Below are positions 19,582-29,085 of a DNA stretch of 64,000 nucleotides, piece by piece. Position numbers and translations under genes: made by a program. Each line of letters begins with the position of its first letter. Position 1 is the first letter of the stretch. Where the stretch lies: NCBI GenBank assembly GCA_030145845.1, contig JAIXHJ010000010.1, forward strand, positions 62,001-126,000, read 5' to 3'. Source of the DNA: Pseudomonadota bacterium (lineage in GTDB: Bacteria; Pseudomonadota; Gammaproteobacteria; Pseudomonadales; Oceanobacteraceae). Under the pieces are notes generated by a model. The model was not told where the DNA came from. It worked only from the letters and a program-made list of their open reading frames with translations, and did not search any database.

Positions 19582-19887
19582 ATGATCCCGGGTGAAATTA
19601 TCGCCGCTGAAGGTGAGATCGTTCTCAACGAAGGACGCAGCACCATCACTCTGCGGGTAGAAAATACCGGCGACCGTCCGGTACAGGTCGGTTCACATTA
19701 TCATTTTTATGAAACCAATCCGGCGCTGTCATTTGAGCGTGAAAAAGCACGCGGCTTCCGTCTGAATATTCCGTCCGGTACCGCCGTCCGTTTTGAACCG
19801 GGCCAGGGCCGCGAAGTGGAACTGGTTGAATACGCCGGCGACCGTACCGTGTACGGTTTCCGTGGCGATGTCATGGGCAAACTTTAA
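19582..19887 (+). CDS. ureB: Urease beta subunit
   Basis: 101 residues. The ATG at 19582 is chosen because the AAAAGGAG site abuts an in-frame ATG at 19576 with no spacing but sits six bases before this one; the product then begins MIPGEI, as in most UreB proteins. [16 protein letters not shown] and the GTAVRFEPG loop are diagnostic. Structural subunit with UreA and UreC. The stop is 13 bp before ureC. Confidence 0.97.
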   Translation: MIPGEIIAAEGEIVLNEGRSTITLRVENTGDRPVQVGSHYHFYETNPALSFEREKARGFRLNIPSGTAVRFEPGQGREVELVEYAGDRTVYGFRGDVMGKL

Positions 19888-19900
19888 GGAGACAGGATTT

Positions 19901-21610
19901 ATGAGCCGCACAATGGACAGAACGTCTTACGCTCAGATGTTTGGCCCGACCACGGGTGATAAAGTACGCCTTGGTGATACCGAATTATTTATTCAGATTG
20001 AAAAAGACTTCACCACTTACGGCGACGAAGTGAAATTCGGCGGTGGTAAGGTTATCCGCGATGGCATGGGTCAGGGCCAGAAAACCAGCGCCGAGACCGT
20101 GGATCTGGTGATTACCAATGCCGTCGTACTCGATCACTGGGGTGTGGTCAAAGCCGATGTCGGAATTAAAGACGGCCGTATTTTCGCCATCGGTAAAGCC
20201 GGTAACCCGGATATTCAGGACAACATCGATATTATTATCGGACCCGGTACCGAAGTGATTGCCGGTGAAGGTTCCATTCTGACCGCCGGCGGGATCGACG
20301 CCCACATTCACTTTATCTGCCCGCAGCAGGTGGAAGAAGCGCTGATGAGCGGTGTGACCACCATGATCGGTGGTGGTACCGGTCCGGCGACCGGCACCAA
20401 TGCCACAACCTGTACGTCGGGCCCCTGGTACATTGAAAAAATGCTGCAGGGTACAGACGACCTGCCGATGAACTTTGGTTTTCTGGGTAAAGGCAATGCC
20501 TCGCTGCCGGCCGCACTGGAAGAACAGCTGGAAGCCGGTGCCTGTGGTCTGAAACTGCACGAAGACTGGGGCACCACACCGGCCTCGATCGACTGCTGTT
20601 TAAGCGTGGCCGAAAAATACGATGTGCAGGTCGCGATTCATACCGATACCCTGAACGAATCCGGTTTTGTTGACGACACCATCGGTGCTTTCAAAGACCG
20701 CGTGATTCACACCTACCACACCGAAGGTGCCGGTGGTGGCCACGCACCGGATATTATCCGCGCCTGCGCCTACCCCAATGTGCTGCCCTCATCCACCAAC
20801 CCGACACGGCCATACACTGCCAATACCGTGGATGAGCATCTGGATATGCTGATGGTCTGTCACCACCTCGACAGCTCCATTCCGGAAGACGTGGCGTTTG
20901 CCGACTCCCGTATCCGTAAGGAAACCATCGCTGCCGAAGACATTTTCCACGACCGTGGTGCCTTCAGCATGATTTCTTCCGATTCCCAGGCCATGGGCCG
21001 TGTCGGTGAAGTGGTGACCCGTACCTGGCAGACCGCGCATAAAATGAAAACTCAGTTCGGCTTCCTGAAAGAAGACGAATCACTCGGTGCCGATAACTTC
21101 CGTGCCCGCCGCTACATCGCCAAATACACCATCAACCCGGCCATTGCGCATGGCATTTCACACGAAGTGGGATCCATCGAAAAAGGCAAGCTGGCAGATC
21201 TGGTGCTGTGGAAACCGGCCTTTTTCGCCGCCAAACCGAGCATGATTATCAAAGGCGGTATGATTGCAGCGGCTCCGATGGGTGATCCGAATGCCTCCAT
21301 CCCGACACCACAGCCGGTACATTACCGTCTGATGTTCGGCGCCATGGGCCGCGCGGTGAATGCCACCTGTCTGACCTTTGTGTCGGAAGCGGCCATGAAC
21401 AATAACGTGAAAGAAAAATATGGCCTGCAACGCAATCTGGCTGCCTGTAAAAACACGCGTAATATCCGTAAGTCCGATATGGTACTGAACGACTGGATGC
21501 CGGTGGTCACGGTGGATCCGCAGACCTATGAAGTGCGCGCCGACGGTGAACTGCTGACCTGCGAGCCGGCCACCGAGCTGCCGCTGGCACAACTGTATAA
21601 CCTCTTTTAA
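19901..21610 (+). CDS. ureC: Urease alpha (catalytic) subunit
   Basis: 569 residues, full length. The ATG at 19901 has AAGGAGA upstream and yields the conserved [20 protein letters not shown] start; the frame is open further upstream but only as a shadow of ureB. Nickel ligands are visible: the HIHF histidines near residue 135, the lysine to be carbamylated in [12 protein letters not shown] near 219, later histidines ([14 protein letters not shown]) and the flap MVCHHLD near 322, which holds the mobile Cys and a catalytic His. This subunit performs urea hydrolysis at the dinickel centre. Confidence 0.98.
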   Translation: MSRTMDRTSYAQMFGPTTGDKVRLGDTELFIQIEKDFTTYGDEVKFGGGKVIRDGMGQGQKTSAETVDLVITNAVVLDHWGVVKADVGIKDGRIFAIGKAGNPDIQDNIDIIIGPGTEVIAGEGSILTAGGIDAHIHFICPQQVEEALMSGVTTMIGGGTGPATGTNATTCTSGPWYIEKMLQGTDDLPMNFGFLGKGNASLPAALEEQLEAGACGLKLHEDWGTTPASIDCCLSVAEKYDVQVAIHTDTLNESGFVDDTIGAFKDRVIHTYHTEGAGGGHAPDIIRACAYPNVLPSSTNPTRPYTANTVDEHLDMLMVCHHLDSSIPEDVAFADSRIRKETIAAEDIFHDRGAFSMISSDSQAMGRVGEVVTRTWQTAHKMKTQFGFLKEDESLGADNFRARRYIAKYTINPAIAHGISHEVGSIEKGKLADLVLWKPAFFAAKPSMIIKGGMIAAAPMGDPNASIPTPQPVHYRLMFGAMGRAVNATCLTFVSEAAMNNNVKEKYGLQRNLAACKNTRNIRKSDMVLNDWMPVVTVDPQTYEVRADGELLTCEPATELPLAQLYNLF

Positions 21611-21620
21611 GGATATCCTG

Positions 21621-22151
21621 ATGCTTGAAATTTATGAGCGACTGGGAACCCACTGCCACGAACCTGTGTATGCCACCGTGGTAGTCGATTACGAAAAACG
21701 CGACCGTGGCCGCCTGCGCCTGACCAGTACCGATGGCGAAGAAGTCCGCCTGTTTCTGGAACGCGGTAAGCCACTGATCGTCGGTGAATACTTAAAAGCC
21801 AGCGACGGTAAAATCGTGCAGGTTCAGGGCGCGGTTGAAGACGTTGCCCACGCCAGCTGCGATGACTGGATTACCTTTGCCAAAGCCTGTTACCACCTCG
21901 GCAACCGCCACGTTAAAGTGGAAGTTGGCGAGCGCTGGCTGCGCATCAAACCGGATCATGTACTGGAAGATATGCTGCACCAGCTGGGCCTGATGGTCAG
22001 TCACGAACAGGAAGTGTTTGTGCCGGAGTCCGGTGCCTATGCCGGTGGTCACCATCATCACCATGACGACGACCATCATCACGGCCATGCACACGATCAC
22101 GACCATTCCCATGGCCACAGTCATCCGCACGGACACGGGCATGACCACTGA
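21621..22151 (+). CDS. ureE: Urease nickel metallochaperone UreE with His-rich tail
   Basis: 176 residues. The N-terminal peptide-binding-like and C-terminal metal-binding domains of UreE are present (DRGRLRLTSTDGEEVRLFLERGKPL, ACYHLGNRHVKVEVGERWLRI). The last 35 residues are an extreme His/Asp/Gly tail with about 18 histidines. In this family such tails bind several Ni(II) ions and hand nickel to UreG. It starts 11 bp after ureC and overlaps ureF by 11 bp. Confidence 0.96.
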   Translation: MLEIYERLGTHCHEPVYATVVVDYEKRDRGRLRLTSTDGEEVRLFLERGKPLIVGEYLKASDGKIVQVQGAVEDVAHASCDDWITFAKACYHLGNRHVKVEVGERWLRIKPDHVLEDMLHQLGLMVSHEQEVFVPESGAYAGGHHHHHDDDHHHGHAHDHDHSHGHSHPHGHGHDH

Positions 22152-22845
22152 CGTGCTCAGTCAGTCTGCCCTGACCACGCCGGGTCTGCTGCGTCTGTTG
22201 CAGCTGTCCAGCGTGAGTCTGCCGGTAGGCGGCTTTGCCTTTTCTCAGGGGCTGGAATACGCCGTGGAAAAAGGCTGGGTCAGCAATATGGCGCAGACCC
22301 GCCACTGGATTGCCACCCAGCTGCATGAAACCCAGGCACTGATTGATCTGCCGGTACTGAACGGTGCCATGCAGGCCGTGGCCGCCACTGACGAAGCCCG
22401 CTGGGGTGAATGGAACGATCTGATTCTCGCCAGCCGCGAAACCCGCGAACTGCGCTTAACCGACACCGCCATGGGTGAAGCCCTGGTCCGGTTGCTGAAA
22501 AATCTTGACGTCAGCCTGCCGGCCTATGCCCGTGAGGCACAGGGTGACGTCAGTTTTGTCGCCATGTACGCCTGGCCGGCGGTGCAGTGGCAGATTCCGT
22601 ATGCATCGGCGGCCAGTGGCTTAACCTGGGCCTGGCTGGAAAATCAGGTGGCTGCGGCGACCAAGCTGGTGCCACTGGGACAGACCCAGGCGCAGCAGTT
22701 ATTAAGCGATTTACAGACCCTGATTCCTGCCACCATCGCCACGTCAGAAACGGTGGCAGAAGCAGAAATCGGCGGTTCATTACCGGCACTGGCGATTGCC
22801 AGCGCGAAGCATGAAACACAATATACCCGTCTGTTCAGGTCTTAG
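22141..22845 (+). CDS. ureF: Urease accessory protein UreF
   Basis: 234 residues from the ATG at 22141, which lies within the end of ureE; the open frame upstream to 22018 is only a shadow of the His-rich tail. LLQLSSVSLPVGGFAFSQGLEYAV and SRETRELRLTDTAMGEAL are characteristic. UreF forms the UreDFG activation complex on apo-urease and gates the UreG GTPase. A 75-bp gap then precedes ureG. Confidence 0.95.
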   Translation: MTTDVLSQSALTTPGLLRLLQLSSVSLPVGGFAFSQGLEYAVEKGWVSNMAQTRHWIATQLHETQALIDLPVLNGAMQAVAATDEARWGEWNDLILASRETRELRLTDTAMGEALVRLLKNLDVSLPAYAREAQGDVSFVAMYAWPAVQWQIPYASAASGLTWAWLENQVAAATKLVPLGQTQAQQLLSDLQTLIPATIATSETVAEAEIGGSLPALAIASAKHETQYTRLFRS

Positions 22846-22920
22846 AGCGGAACTCATCACTGCTCTGCAAAGACACGGTATGAAAGTTAAGAAAAGAATT
22901 CAGAATTGCTGGAGAAGACA

Positions 22921-23562
22921 ATGAAAAAACAAACTCTGCGCGTCGGTGTCGGCGGCCCGGTTGGTTCCGGTAAAACTGCGCTGCTGCGTTCACTCTGCTC
23001 CGCCCTGCGCGAGCATTACAATATTGCCGTGGTTACCAACGATATTTACACCAAAGAAGATGCCGAATTCCTGACCCGTAACGAAGCCCTGCCGGCCGAC
23101 CGTATTATGGGCGTTGAAACCGGCGGCTGCCCGCACACGGCAATCCGCGAAGATGCCTCCATGAATCTGGCAGCCATTGACCAGCTGATGCAGCGTCACG
23201 GTGATCTCGACGTGGTATTTGTGGAAAGTGGCGGCGATAACCTGAGTGCCACCTTCAGCCCGGAACTTTCTGACCTGACCATCTATGTGATCGACGTGTC
23301 TGCCGGCGATAAAATTCCGCGTAAAGGTGGCCCCGGTATTACCCGCTCTGACCTGCTGGTCATCAACAAGACCGACCTCGCGCCACTGGTCGGTGCCGAC
23401 CTGGATGTCATGGATCGTGACGCGAAGAAAATGCGCGGCGAACGTCCGTTTGTGTTTTCCAACCTGAAAAAAGCCGAAGGTCTGGATGACATTATTCAGT
23501 TTATTGTCTCGGAAGGGATGCTGGAGACGAAAGTCATCCCTCCGGCCAAAGCCGTCGTCTGA
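22921..23562 (+). CDS. ureG: Urease accessory GTPase UreG
   Basis: 213 residues. The P-loop GGPVGSGKT is at about 11-19, the CPH metal-binding motif is in [19 protein letters not shown], and the G-domain NKTD motif is in [18 protein letters not shown]. UreG couples GTP hydrolysis to nickel delivery into UreC. The ATG at 22921 is chosen over an in-frame TTG at 22906 because GGAG lies between them at normal spacing. Last of the accessory genes; the nickel permease follows 143 bp later. Confidence 0.97.
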   Translation: MKKQTLRVGVGGPVGSGKTALLRSLCSALREHYNIAVVTNDIYTKEDAEFLTRNEALPADRIMGVETGGCPHTAIREDASMNLAAIDQLMQRHGDLDVVFVESGGDNLSATFSPELSDLTIYVIDVSAGDKIPRKGGPGITRSDLLVINKTDLAPLVGADLDVMDRDAKKMRGERPFVFSNLKKAEGLDDIIQFIVSEGMLETKVIPPAKAVV

Positions 23563-23705
23563 GCTGAGCGATGGCGTTTACTGCGGCAGGGTTAACCACG
23601 CTCAGACAGAGGCGATACAACGTCCGCCGCAGGAATTTAACAACGCCTGATTCTGCTTTAAGCATCAGGCACCTGGTTTTAAAAATCCTCCCAAAGGAGA
23701 ACACG

Positions 23706-24287
23706 ATGAAAAAAGCACTCTTCACCGCCGCCGCCCTGCTGCTGCCGGCTGCTGCCATGGCGCACACCGGACACGAAACCAGTGGTTTTTCCGCCGGTAT
23801 CGCCCATCCGTTTACCGGTCTGGATCACCTGCTGGCCATGCTGGCGGTTGGTCTGTGGTCAGCACGCCAGACTGGCGCTGCCCGCTGGGCAACGCCGGTG
23901 GCCTTCCTGCTGATGATGGCCGTTGGTTCATTCGCCGGCGTCAGCAGCCTGGACATTCCGTTTGCAGAACTGGCCATCATGGCGTCTGTGGTTGTCTTCG
24001 GCGCACTGGTTGCCTTTAACCTGAAACTGAAAATGAAAAACAGCGCGCTGGCCGGTGCCGCCGTGGCCGGCATATTTGCCTTCTTCCACGGCTTTGCCCA
24101 CGGTGCAGAAATGCCGCTGATGAGCACCCTGTTCACCTACGGTGCAGGCTTTATGCTGGCCACTGCTGTACTGCTGGCAGCCGGTTACGCACTGGCGGCC
24201 TTTGGCCACAACAAAGCGGCCGATCTCAGCCGCCGGGCCGCTGGTGCCGCCATTGCCCTCACCGGTGTGGCCATGGGCGTTGCCTGA
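23706..24287 (+). CDS. HupE/UreJ-family nickel permease
   Basis: 193 residues. A cleavable signal peptide (1-19) exposes an N-terminal HTGHE stretch. The family motif HPFTGLDHLLAMLAVGLW (His and Asp for metal) follows, with a second conserved histidine block FAFFHGFAHGAEMP. About six transmembrane helices. HupE/UreJ proteins import nickel, and the location right after ureG supports supply of urease. The ATG at 23706 has AGGAGA nine bases upstream. A strong terminator follows, so this is the end of the urease operon. Confidence 0.9.
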   Translation: MKKALFTAAALLLPAAAMAHTGHETSGFSAGIAHPFTGLDHLLAMLAVGLWSARQTGAARWATPVAFLLMMAVGSFAGVSSLDIPFAELAIMASVVVFGALVAFNLKLKMKNSALAGAAVAGIFAFFHGFAHGAEMPLMSTLFTYGAGFMLATAVLLAAGYALAAFGHNKAADLSRRAAGAAIALTGVAMGVA

Positions 24288-24308
24288 TAAGCCGTACGTC
24301 AGTACCTG

Positions 24309-24337
24309 AAAACGCCGGCCAGTCCGGCGTTTTTTTA
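24309..24337 (+). terminator. Rho-independent terminator after the nickel permease
   Basis: Ten-bp arms AAAACGCCGG / CCGGCGTTTT with loop CCAGT, continuing into a run of seven T. Ends the urease operon. Confidence 0.9.
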
Positions 24338-24459
24338 TTCCATTTTTTACTGACATTTTGTTGACATAAGGCACTGTTTTTATACGGCCTGACGGCGGAT
24401 TATTAAACGCACTAACGCACTTCCGTCCGCCCTCCGTCACCGACGCTAAGGAGATCCGT

Positions 24460-24900
24460 ATGAAAAGCAAAACACTATGCCGTTCCGTGCTGTTACCTCT
24501 GACAATGGCTCTGCTGATTCCGGAAGCAGCACAGGCTGCCGGCGGCAAAGATGACAGCCAGTCCCTGCAGCAGCAGAGCCAGCAGACTCTGCAACAGAAA
24601 AAACAGCAGGCCACGGAAAAGAAAAATCAGATGAAAGCCCAGCAGCAGAATAAAGCAGCGGGTGCCGGTAAAAGCCGCAATATGAGCCAGTTCAAAGATT
24701 TTGACCGCGATGGTAACGGTAAAATCTCGCGCGAAGAGATGACTGAAATGCGCACTGAGCGGATTCAGGAACGTTCCGAGCAGGGCTATCAGATGAAAAA
24801 TATGGGCAACATGCCGGCGTTTGATTCCATGGATAAGAACAAAGACGGCAGCATTGATGCCGATGAATTTGGCCAGCATCAGACTGAAATGCGTCAGTAA
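24460..24900 (+). CDS. Periplasmic EF-hand protein with Gln/Lys-rich region
   Basis: 146 residues. The signal peptide is about residues 1-26 (ending EAAQA). Residues 33-65 are a Gln/Lys-rich low-complexity stretch that may form a helix. Two canonical EF-hand loops follow: residues 82-93 (D-x-D-x-N-G-x-I-x-x-x-E) and 125-136 (D-x-N-x-D-G-x-I-D-x-x-E). All liganding positions are acidic or Asn, so calcium binding is likely. A perfect -35 box TTGACA lies at 24361-24366, but the nearest -10-like TATACG is only 14 bp away. No partner can be inferred from the neighbours. Confidence 0.8.
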   Translation: MKSKTLCRSVLLPLTMALLIPEAAQAAGGKDDSQSLQQQSQQTLQQKKQQATEKKNQMKAQQQNKAAGAGKSRNMSQFKDFDRDGNGKISREEMTEMRTERIQERSEQGYQMKNMGNMPAFDSMDKNKDGSIDADEFGQHQTEMRQ

Positions 24901-25048
24901 CCACCCGGGCCGGAATGGGCAGCAGCACACTCCGGCCAGCCTCCCTTCCCATTACTGCCACACTGAGTTTCACAGCGACCGTCCGTCATTTCCGGTTATG
25001 ATCCAGCAATTTGCTGCGCTTAGCGTTACACTGAGAAGGAATTCTTTC

Positions 25049-25729
25049 GTGACCCGGTTAATGAATACCAATCCTGCTGCCTCCCCGGCCTGTCCCTTAC
25101 CCCAGACTGTTCACTATGAGCGCCCGGATACCTTCGTCTGCCTGACGGAAATGATTGATGGCCTGCTGACGGATCTCAAATACGCTGGTGCTGATAATTT
25201 TATCGGCCACCCTCTGCCCGGCTATGAACACAATCAGGCCCTGCTCACCCACCCGGCGGCCCTTGCTCTGCAGGCAGTACAGAATCAGCTGCGTCCTCTG
25301 GGACTGGGGGTGAAAGTTTTTGATGCGTACCGGCCACAGCGTACGGTGAATTTCTTTCTGCAGTGGGCGCAAGACCTGAGCGATACGCGCATGAAGGATA
25401 TTTACTACCCTGGTATGGATAAATCCGAGCTGCTGAGCGGTGGCTATCTGAACTCACCGTCGGGTCATTCCCGCGGCAGCACCGTGGATCTGACCCTGAT
25501 CCGCCTGTCCGATCACAGTGAACTGGATATGGGCACCCGTTTCGACTTTTTTGGCCCGCAGTCGTGGACGTCGTTTTCATCCCTGTTACCACTGCAGCGC
25601 AGTAACCGCGAATTTCTGCAGAAAATCATGCACAGTCACGGCTTTACCGGCATCCGCGAGGAATGGTGGCATTTCACCCTGAACAACGAGCCCTATACAG
25701 AAGACTACTTCGACTTTATTCCGTCCTGA
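25049..25729 (+). CDS. VanX/DdpX-like D-alanyl-D-alanine dipeptidase
   Basis: 226 residues from a GTG with AAGGA eight bases upstream; an ATG at 25061 lies too far from the site. The zinc motif S-G-H-S-R-G-S-T-V-D (His140, Asp147) and the catalytic EEWWHF (Glu204/205, zinc ligand His208) are intact, as is FDAYRPQRTV. The family hydrolyses D-Ala-D-Ala. No vancomycin-resistance partners are present, so a role in peptidoglycan turnover or D-Ala salvage is more likely. No signal peptide is seen, which suggests a cytoplasmic location. Confidence 0.87.
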   Translation: MTRLMNTNPAASPACPLPQTVHYERPDTFVCLTEMIDGLLTDLKYAGADNFIGHPLPGYEHNQALLTHPAALALQAVQNQLRPLGLGVKVFDAYRPQRTVNFFLQWAQDLSDTRMKDIYYPGMDKSELLSGGYLNSPSGHSRGSTVDLTLIRLSDHSELDMGTRFDFFGPQSWTSFSSLLPLQRSNREFLQKIMHSHGFTGIREEWWHFTLNNEPYTEDYFDFIPS

Positions 25730-25854
25730 CCGCAAAAATACCCGCTGCCGGTCTAGGTAAGAGCCGCAAAGCTTGATCTGAAACAGTCCGATCAGTTGGA
25801 TCAGCGGCCGTCAGGTTGTATTGTATCGCGCTCTGAAATTGCCTGAGGCCAGAC

Positions 25855-27243
25855 ATGTCTGATATCCGCCCCCAGTACACGCCGGAACAGGTCCCGGCTG
25901 AGCCACTGCTTGATTACAAGCATCTGATTATTCTTGCCGACATCATTCTGTTTGCCGTTCTGAAGAATACCCTGCCCTTCGATCCTCAGGTTGTGACCGG
26001 GCTGAGCATTCTGCTGTTTGTCGCCATCCTGTGGCTGACCGAAGCCATCCACGTCAGTATCACCGCTCTGCTGGTGCCGATTCTGGCCGTGGTATTCGAC
26101 GTGTTTGATACCAGCAAAGCGCTGTCAAATTTTGCCAACCCCATTATTTTCCTGTTTATGGGCGGCTTTGCGCTCGCCTCAGCGCTGCATGCCCAGCAGC
26201 TCGACAGCGCCATTGCCAATAAAGTGCTGCAGATTTCCGGCGGCCGGCTGAGTGTCGCCATTCTGCTGTTGTTTGCCGTCTCTGCCGGACTGTCGATGTG
26301 GATCAGTAACACTGCCACCACCGCCATGATGCTGCCACTGGTGCTGGGGATTCTCAGCCAGCTGGACCCGGTGAAACAGCGTCCAACCTATGTCTTTGCC
26401 CTGCTCGGTGTCGCCTACAGCGCCAGCATCGGTGGTATCGCCACCCTGGTCGGCAGTCCGCCGAATGCCATTGCCGCAGCCCAGACCGGACTCAATTTTG
26501 TCGGCTGGATGGAACTCGCAGCCCCGCTGGCCGCCATCCTGTTACCGGTCGCGATTCTGGTGCTTTACTGGACGGTAAAACCGGATCTCAGATACCGCTT
26601 TGAAACTGACCACACACCACTGCAGTGGACGCCGGCGCGTATCATGACGCTGGTAATTTTTATCTTTACCGCCCTGTGCTGGATCTTCAGTGGCCCGATC
26701 AACAAGATGATCGGTGGTCTGGCAAAAATCGACAGCATTATCGCCATCAACGCCATTATTCTGGTGGCCGTGTTCGGCGTCGTACGCTGGCGTGATATTG
26801 AACGCACCACCGACTGGGGCGTACTACTGCTGTTCGGTGGCGGCCTGTGCCTGAGCGCCGTCCTGAAAGCGACCGGCACCAGTGTTTTCCTCGCCAATAC
26901 CATCGGTGATTTCCTCGACAGTGCCGGCACTCTGGTGGCGCTGGGCGTGGTGGTAACCTTTGTCGTATTCCTGACCGAATTTGCCAGTAATACTGCCAGC
27001 GCAGCACTGCTGGTGCCGGTATTTGCCGCCATTGCCGAGAGTCTGGGCGTCTCCCCGCTGGTGCTGTCGACGGTGATTGCCGTGTCCGCGTCCTGTGCCT
27101 TTATGCTGCCGGTGGCCACGCCACCCAATGCCATTGTCTTCGGCTCCGGGCATATTGAGCAGAGCGATATGATGCGCGCTGGTATCCGCCTCAATATCCT
27201 CTGTATTGTGCTCATCACCTTCTATGCCTGGCTGTTCTGGTAA
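25855..27243 (+). CDS. SLC13/DASS-family sodium:anion symporter
   Basis: 462 residues, 10-12 hydrophobic segments. Both SNT signature motifs of the divalent-anion:Na+ symporter fold are present: [14 protein letters not shown] near residue 150 and [15 protein letters not shown] near residue 380. They flank the substrate and sodium sites, and VGSPPNAIA and [13 protein letters not shown] occur at the two symmetrical re-entrant loops. Likely substrates are C4-dicarboxylates, citrate or sulfate; the sequence does not decide. Inner-membrane location. It appears monocistronic. Confidence 0.9.
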   Translation: MSDIRPQYTPEQVPAEPLLDYKHLIILADIILFAVLKNTLPFDPQVVTGLSILLFVAILWLTEAIHVSITALLVPILAVVFDVFDTSKALSNFANPIIFLFMGGFALASALHAQQLDSAIANKVLQISGGRLSVAILLLFAVSAGLSMWISNTATTAMMLPLVLGILSQLDPVKQRPTYVFALLGVAYSASIGGIATLVGSPPNAIAAAQTGLNFVGWMELAAPLAAILLPVAILVLYWTVKPDLRYRFETDHTPLQWTPARIMTLVIFIFTALCWIFSGPINKMIGGLAKIDSIIAINAIILVAVFGVVRWRDIERTTDWGVLLLFGGGLCLSAVLKATGTSVFLANTIGDFLDSAGTLVALGVVVTFVVFLTEFASNTASAALLVPVFAAIAESLGVSPLVLSTVIAVSASCAFMLPVATPPNAIVFGSGHIEQSDMMRAGIRLNILCIVLITFYAWLFW

Positions 27244-27264
27244 GCCCGGATAATGCCTTCAGCA

Positions 27265-27288
27265 GGTGCTGCCGGCTGTGGCAGCACC
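27265..27288 (+). terminator. Hairpin after the DASS transporter gene
   Basis: Perfect 9-bp arms GGTGCTGCC / GGCAGCACC with a 6-nt loop, 22 bp past the stop. There is no T-tract, so intrinsic termination is uncertain. Confidence 0.45.
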
Positions 27289-27383
27289 GTCCTCTGCCGC
27301 TCTGTAAAGAAGCGTCGGAAAGCGCTGGTCTGACCACAACGGATGACCTACCATGCGGTCTTCCGGAATAATTGAGCGCACCT

Positions 27384-28196
27384 ATGAAAGTCTTACTGAC
27401 CCTGTTTACCAGCCTGTGCCTGACCATGGGCATTGTTTCCACCGCCGATGCCAAACGTTTCGGCAGTGGGGGTTTCGGTAAATCCTTCCAGACCACCCCT
27501 TACAAAAAGTCCACACCCGCCAGTCCGCAGAAACAGGATCAGGCCAAGCCTGCAGCCGGCCGCGGTATGCTCGGTGGTCTGATGGGCGGCCTGCTCGCCG
27601 GTGGTCTGTTTGCCTGGCTGCTGGGCAGCGGTGCATTCGAGGGCATTCAGTTTATGGACATCCTGCTGATCGGTCTGGTGTTGTTTGTGATCTTCCGGCT
27701 GATGCGCTCCGGTGCCGGTGCGCGCCAGCAACGTGAAGCCTGGGCCGCAGCCGGCAACGCCGCACCACAGCAGTTTGAAAGCAGCGCGGTGACTGGCGGC
27801 AGCGACGGCGGTGTGCCGATGAACCTGCCGGAAGGTTTCGAAGCCGATGCTTTCGTCGACGGCGCCCTGCAGCATTACCGCGAAGTTCAGCAGGCATGGA
27901 ACAGCGGTGATCTGTCCACCATTGCCGAATACGTCAGCCCGGAACTCTATACCGCGCTGGCCCGTCAGCGTCAGGCCATGATGGTGCCGCCGCAGACTGA
28001 AATCGTCGACCTGAGCGCGGAAATCGTGCGTGCCGACCGCACCACAGAAGTCGCAGAAATCAGCGTCCTGTTCCGCGGTCTGGTCCGCGATGAACTGGAA
28101 AAATCCGAAGACGGTGTATACGACATCTGGCACCTGCAGCGCGATCTGAGCAAAGACGGTGCGCCCTGGCTGATCGTCGGCATTCAGGCCGAATAA
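27384..28196 (+). CDS. Tim44-like domain protein, membrane-anchored
   Basis: 270 residues from the ATG at 27384 (an in-frame TTG lies at 27372). The signal peptide is about residues 1-22. A Lys/Gly/Pro-rich segment (FGSGGFGKSFQTTPYKKS) follows, then a Gly-rich hydrophobic hairpin at about 58-110. The C-terminal half is a Tim44/MPP-like domain (DAFVDGALQHYREVQQAWNSGDLSTIAEYVSPELYTALARQ, ending DIWHLQRDLSKDGAPWLIVGIQ). Bacterial members are common in proteobacteria, often of unproven function at the inner membrane. Monocistronic, with its own terminator. Confidence 0.85.
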   Translation: MKVLLTLFTSLCLTMGIVSTADAKRFGSGGFGKSFQTTPYKKSTPASPQKQDQAKPAAGRGMLGGLMGGLLAGGLFAWLLGSGAFEGIQFMDILLIGLVLFVIFRLMRSGAGARQQREAWAAAGNAAPQQFESSAVTGGSDGGVPMNLPEGFEADAFVDGALQHYREVQQAWNSGDLSTIAEYVSPELYTALARQRQAMMVPPQTEIVDLSAEIVRADRTTEVAEISVLFRGLVRDELEKSEDGVYDIWHLQRDLSKDGAPWLIVGIQAE

Positions 28197-28215
28197 ACAC
28201 CGGCTCAGCACTCTG

Positions 28216-28246
28216 AATAAGCCCCGCTCTGCGGGGCTTATTTTTT
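28216..28246 (+). terminator. Rho-independent terminator after the Tim44-like gene
   Basis: Twelve-bp arms AATAAGCCCCGC / GCGGGGCTTATT with loop TCT, followed by a T-run. It lies 20 bp past the stop. Confidence 0.92.
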
Positions 28247-28344
28247 GCATTTCTGTTTTCTCTGCCACCTTTTACCCTGGCCGCAGCAGACATTGGTGGC
28301 AAAGACCGACAATGTTGCGGCAACCCTGCCGGAGATAATCAGAA

Positions 28345-28965
28345 ATGAACAACAAAGAGCACTGGGAACAGGTTTATGAAAACAGAAGCTGGGATTCCGT
28401 CAGCTGGTTTCAGGAACACTCCGAACGCTCCCTGAATCTGATCCGCCGTTACGCTCCCGGCCCCGATGCCCATATTATGGACATCGGTGGCGGTGCATCG
28501 ACACTGGTCGATGATCTGTTGCTCAGCGGTTACCGCCATCTGTCGGTGCTGGATATTTCTGCTGCGGCCCTGCGCGTGGCACAGCAGCGTCTGCAGGACA
28601 GAGCCGCCCGGGTCAACTGGCTGGCACAGGACATCACCCGTTTTCATCCGCCACGCCATTCCATTGATATCTGGCATGACCGTGCCGTATTTCACTTTCT
28701 TAATGATGCCGCAGATCGCCACGCCTATGTCAGAACCGTACTGAATGCCGTGAAGCCCGGCGGGCATGTCATTATGTCGACCTTTGCCACGGACGGTCCG
28801 GAAAAATGCAGCGGTCTGTCTGTATGCCGTTACGACGCCGGTTCCCTGCATCAGGAATTCGGAACCCCGTTCCGCCTGCTCGGCCACGAACATGAAACCC
28901 ACCTCACACCCAACGGCAGCCCGCAGCATTTTCTGTATTGTTACTGCCGGGTCAATAATGGCTGA
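28345..28965 (+). CDS. Class I SAM-dependent methyltransferase
   Basis: 206 residues. It starts with the EHWEQVYENRSWDSVSWFQ pattern of a widespread small methyltransferase group. Motif I is MDIGGGAS at about 45-52. An acidic residue at the end of strand 2 (LDISAAAL) should hold the SAM ribose, with a motif II-type AQDITRF later. The C-terminal sheet is complete. The substrate is unknown. Some relatives are annotated as thiopurine- or tellurite-type enzymes, but nothing here decides that. AGATAATCAGAA precedes the ATG. Confidence 0.82.
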   Translation: MNNKEHWEQVYENRSWDSVSWFQEHSERSLNLIRRYAPGPDAHIMDIGGGASTLVDDLLLSGYRHLSVLDISAAALRVAQQRLQDRAARVNWLAQDITRFHPPRHSIDIWHDRAVFHFLNDAADRHAYVRTVLNAVKPGGHVIMSTFATDGPEKCSGLSVCRYDAGSLHQEFGTPFRLLGHEHETHLTPNGSPQHFLYCYCRVNNG

Positions 28966-29085
28966 CGGTCTGTGCCAGAACACCGATGCATTTTTTCTGC
29001 TGACAGAACACTGACTCCCAATTTTATGCCCCCGCCCCGATGGTGGTAAAATGCCCTCTTTCCTTCCCGTATTCCGGATACAATC

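Noticed and set aside
22018..22140. Upstream extension of UreF
   Set aside because: It only re-reads the His-rich tail of UreE in another frame; UreF homology starts at the ATG at 22141.
25049..25729. Vancomycin-resistance cluster based on the VanX-like gene
   Set aside because: No VanH, VanA-type ligase or VanRS genes are nearby; isolated VanX/DdpX-like genes are usual in Gram-negative bacteria.
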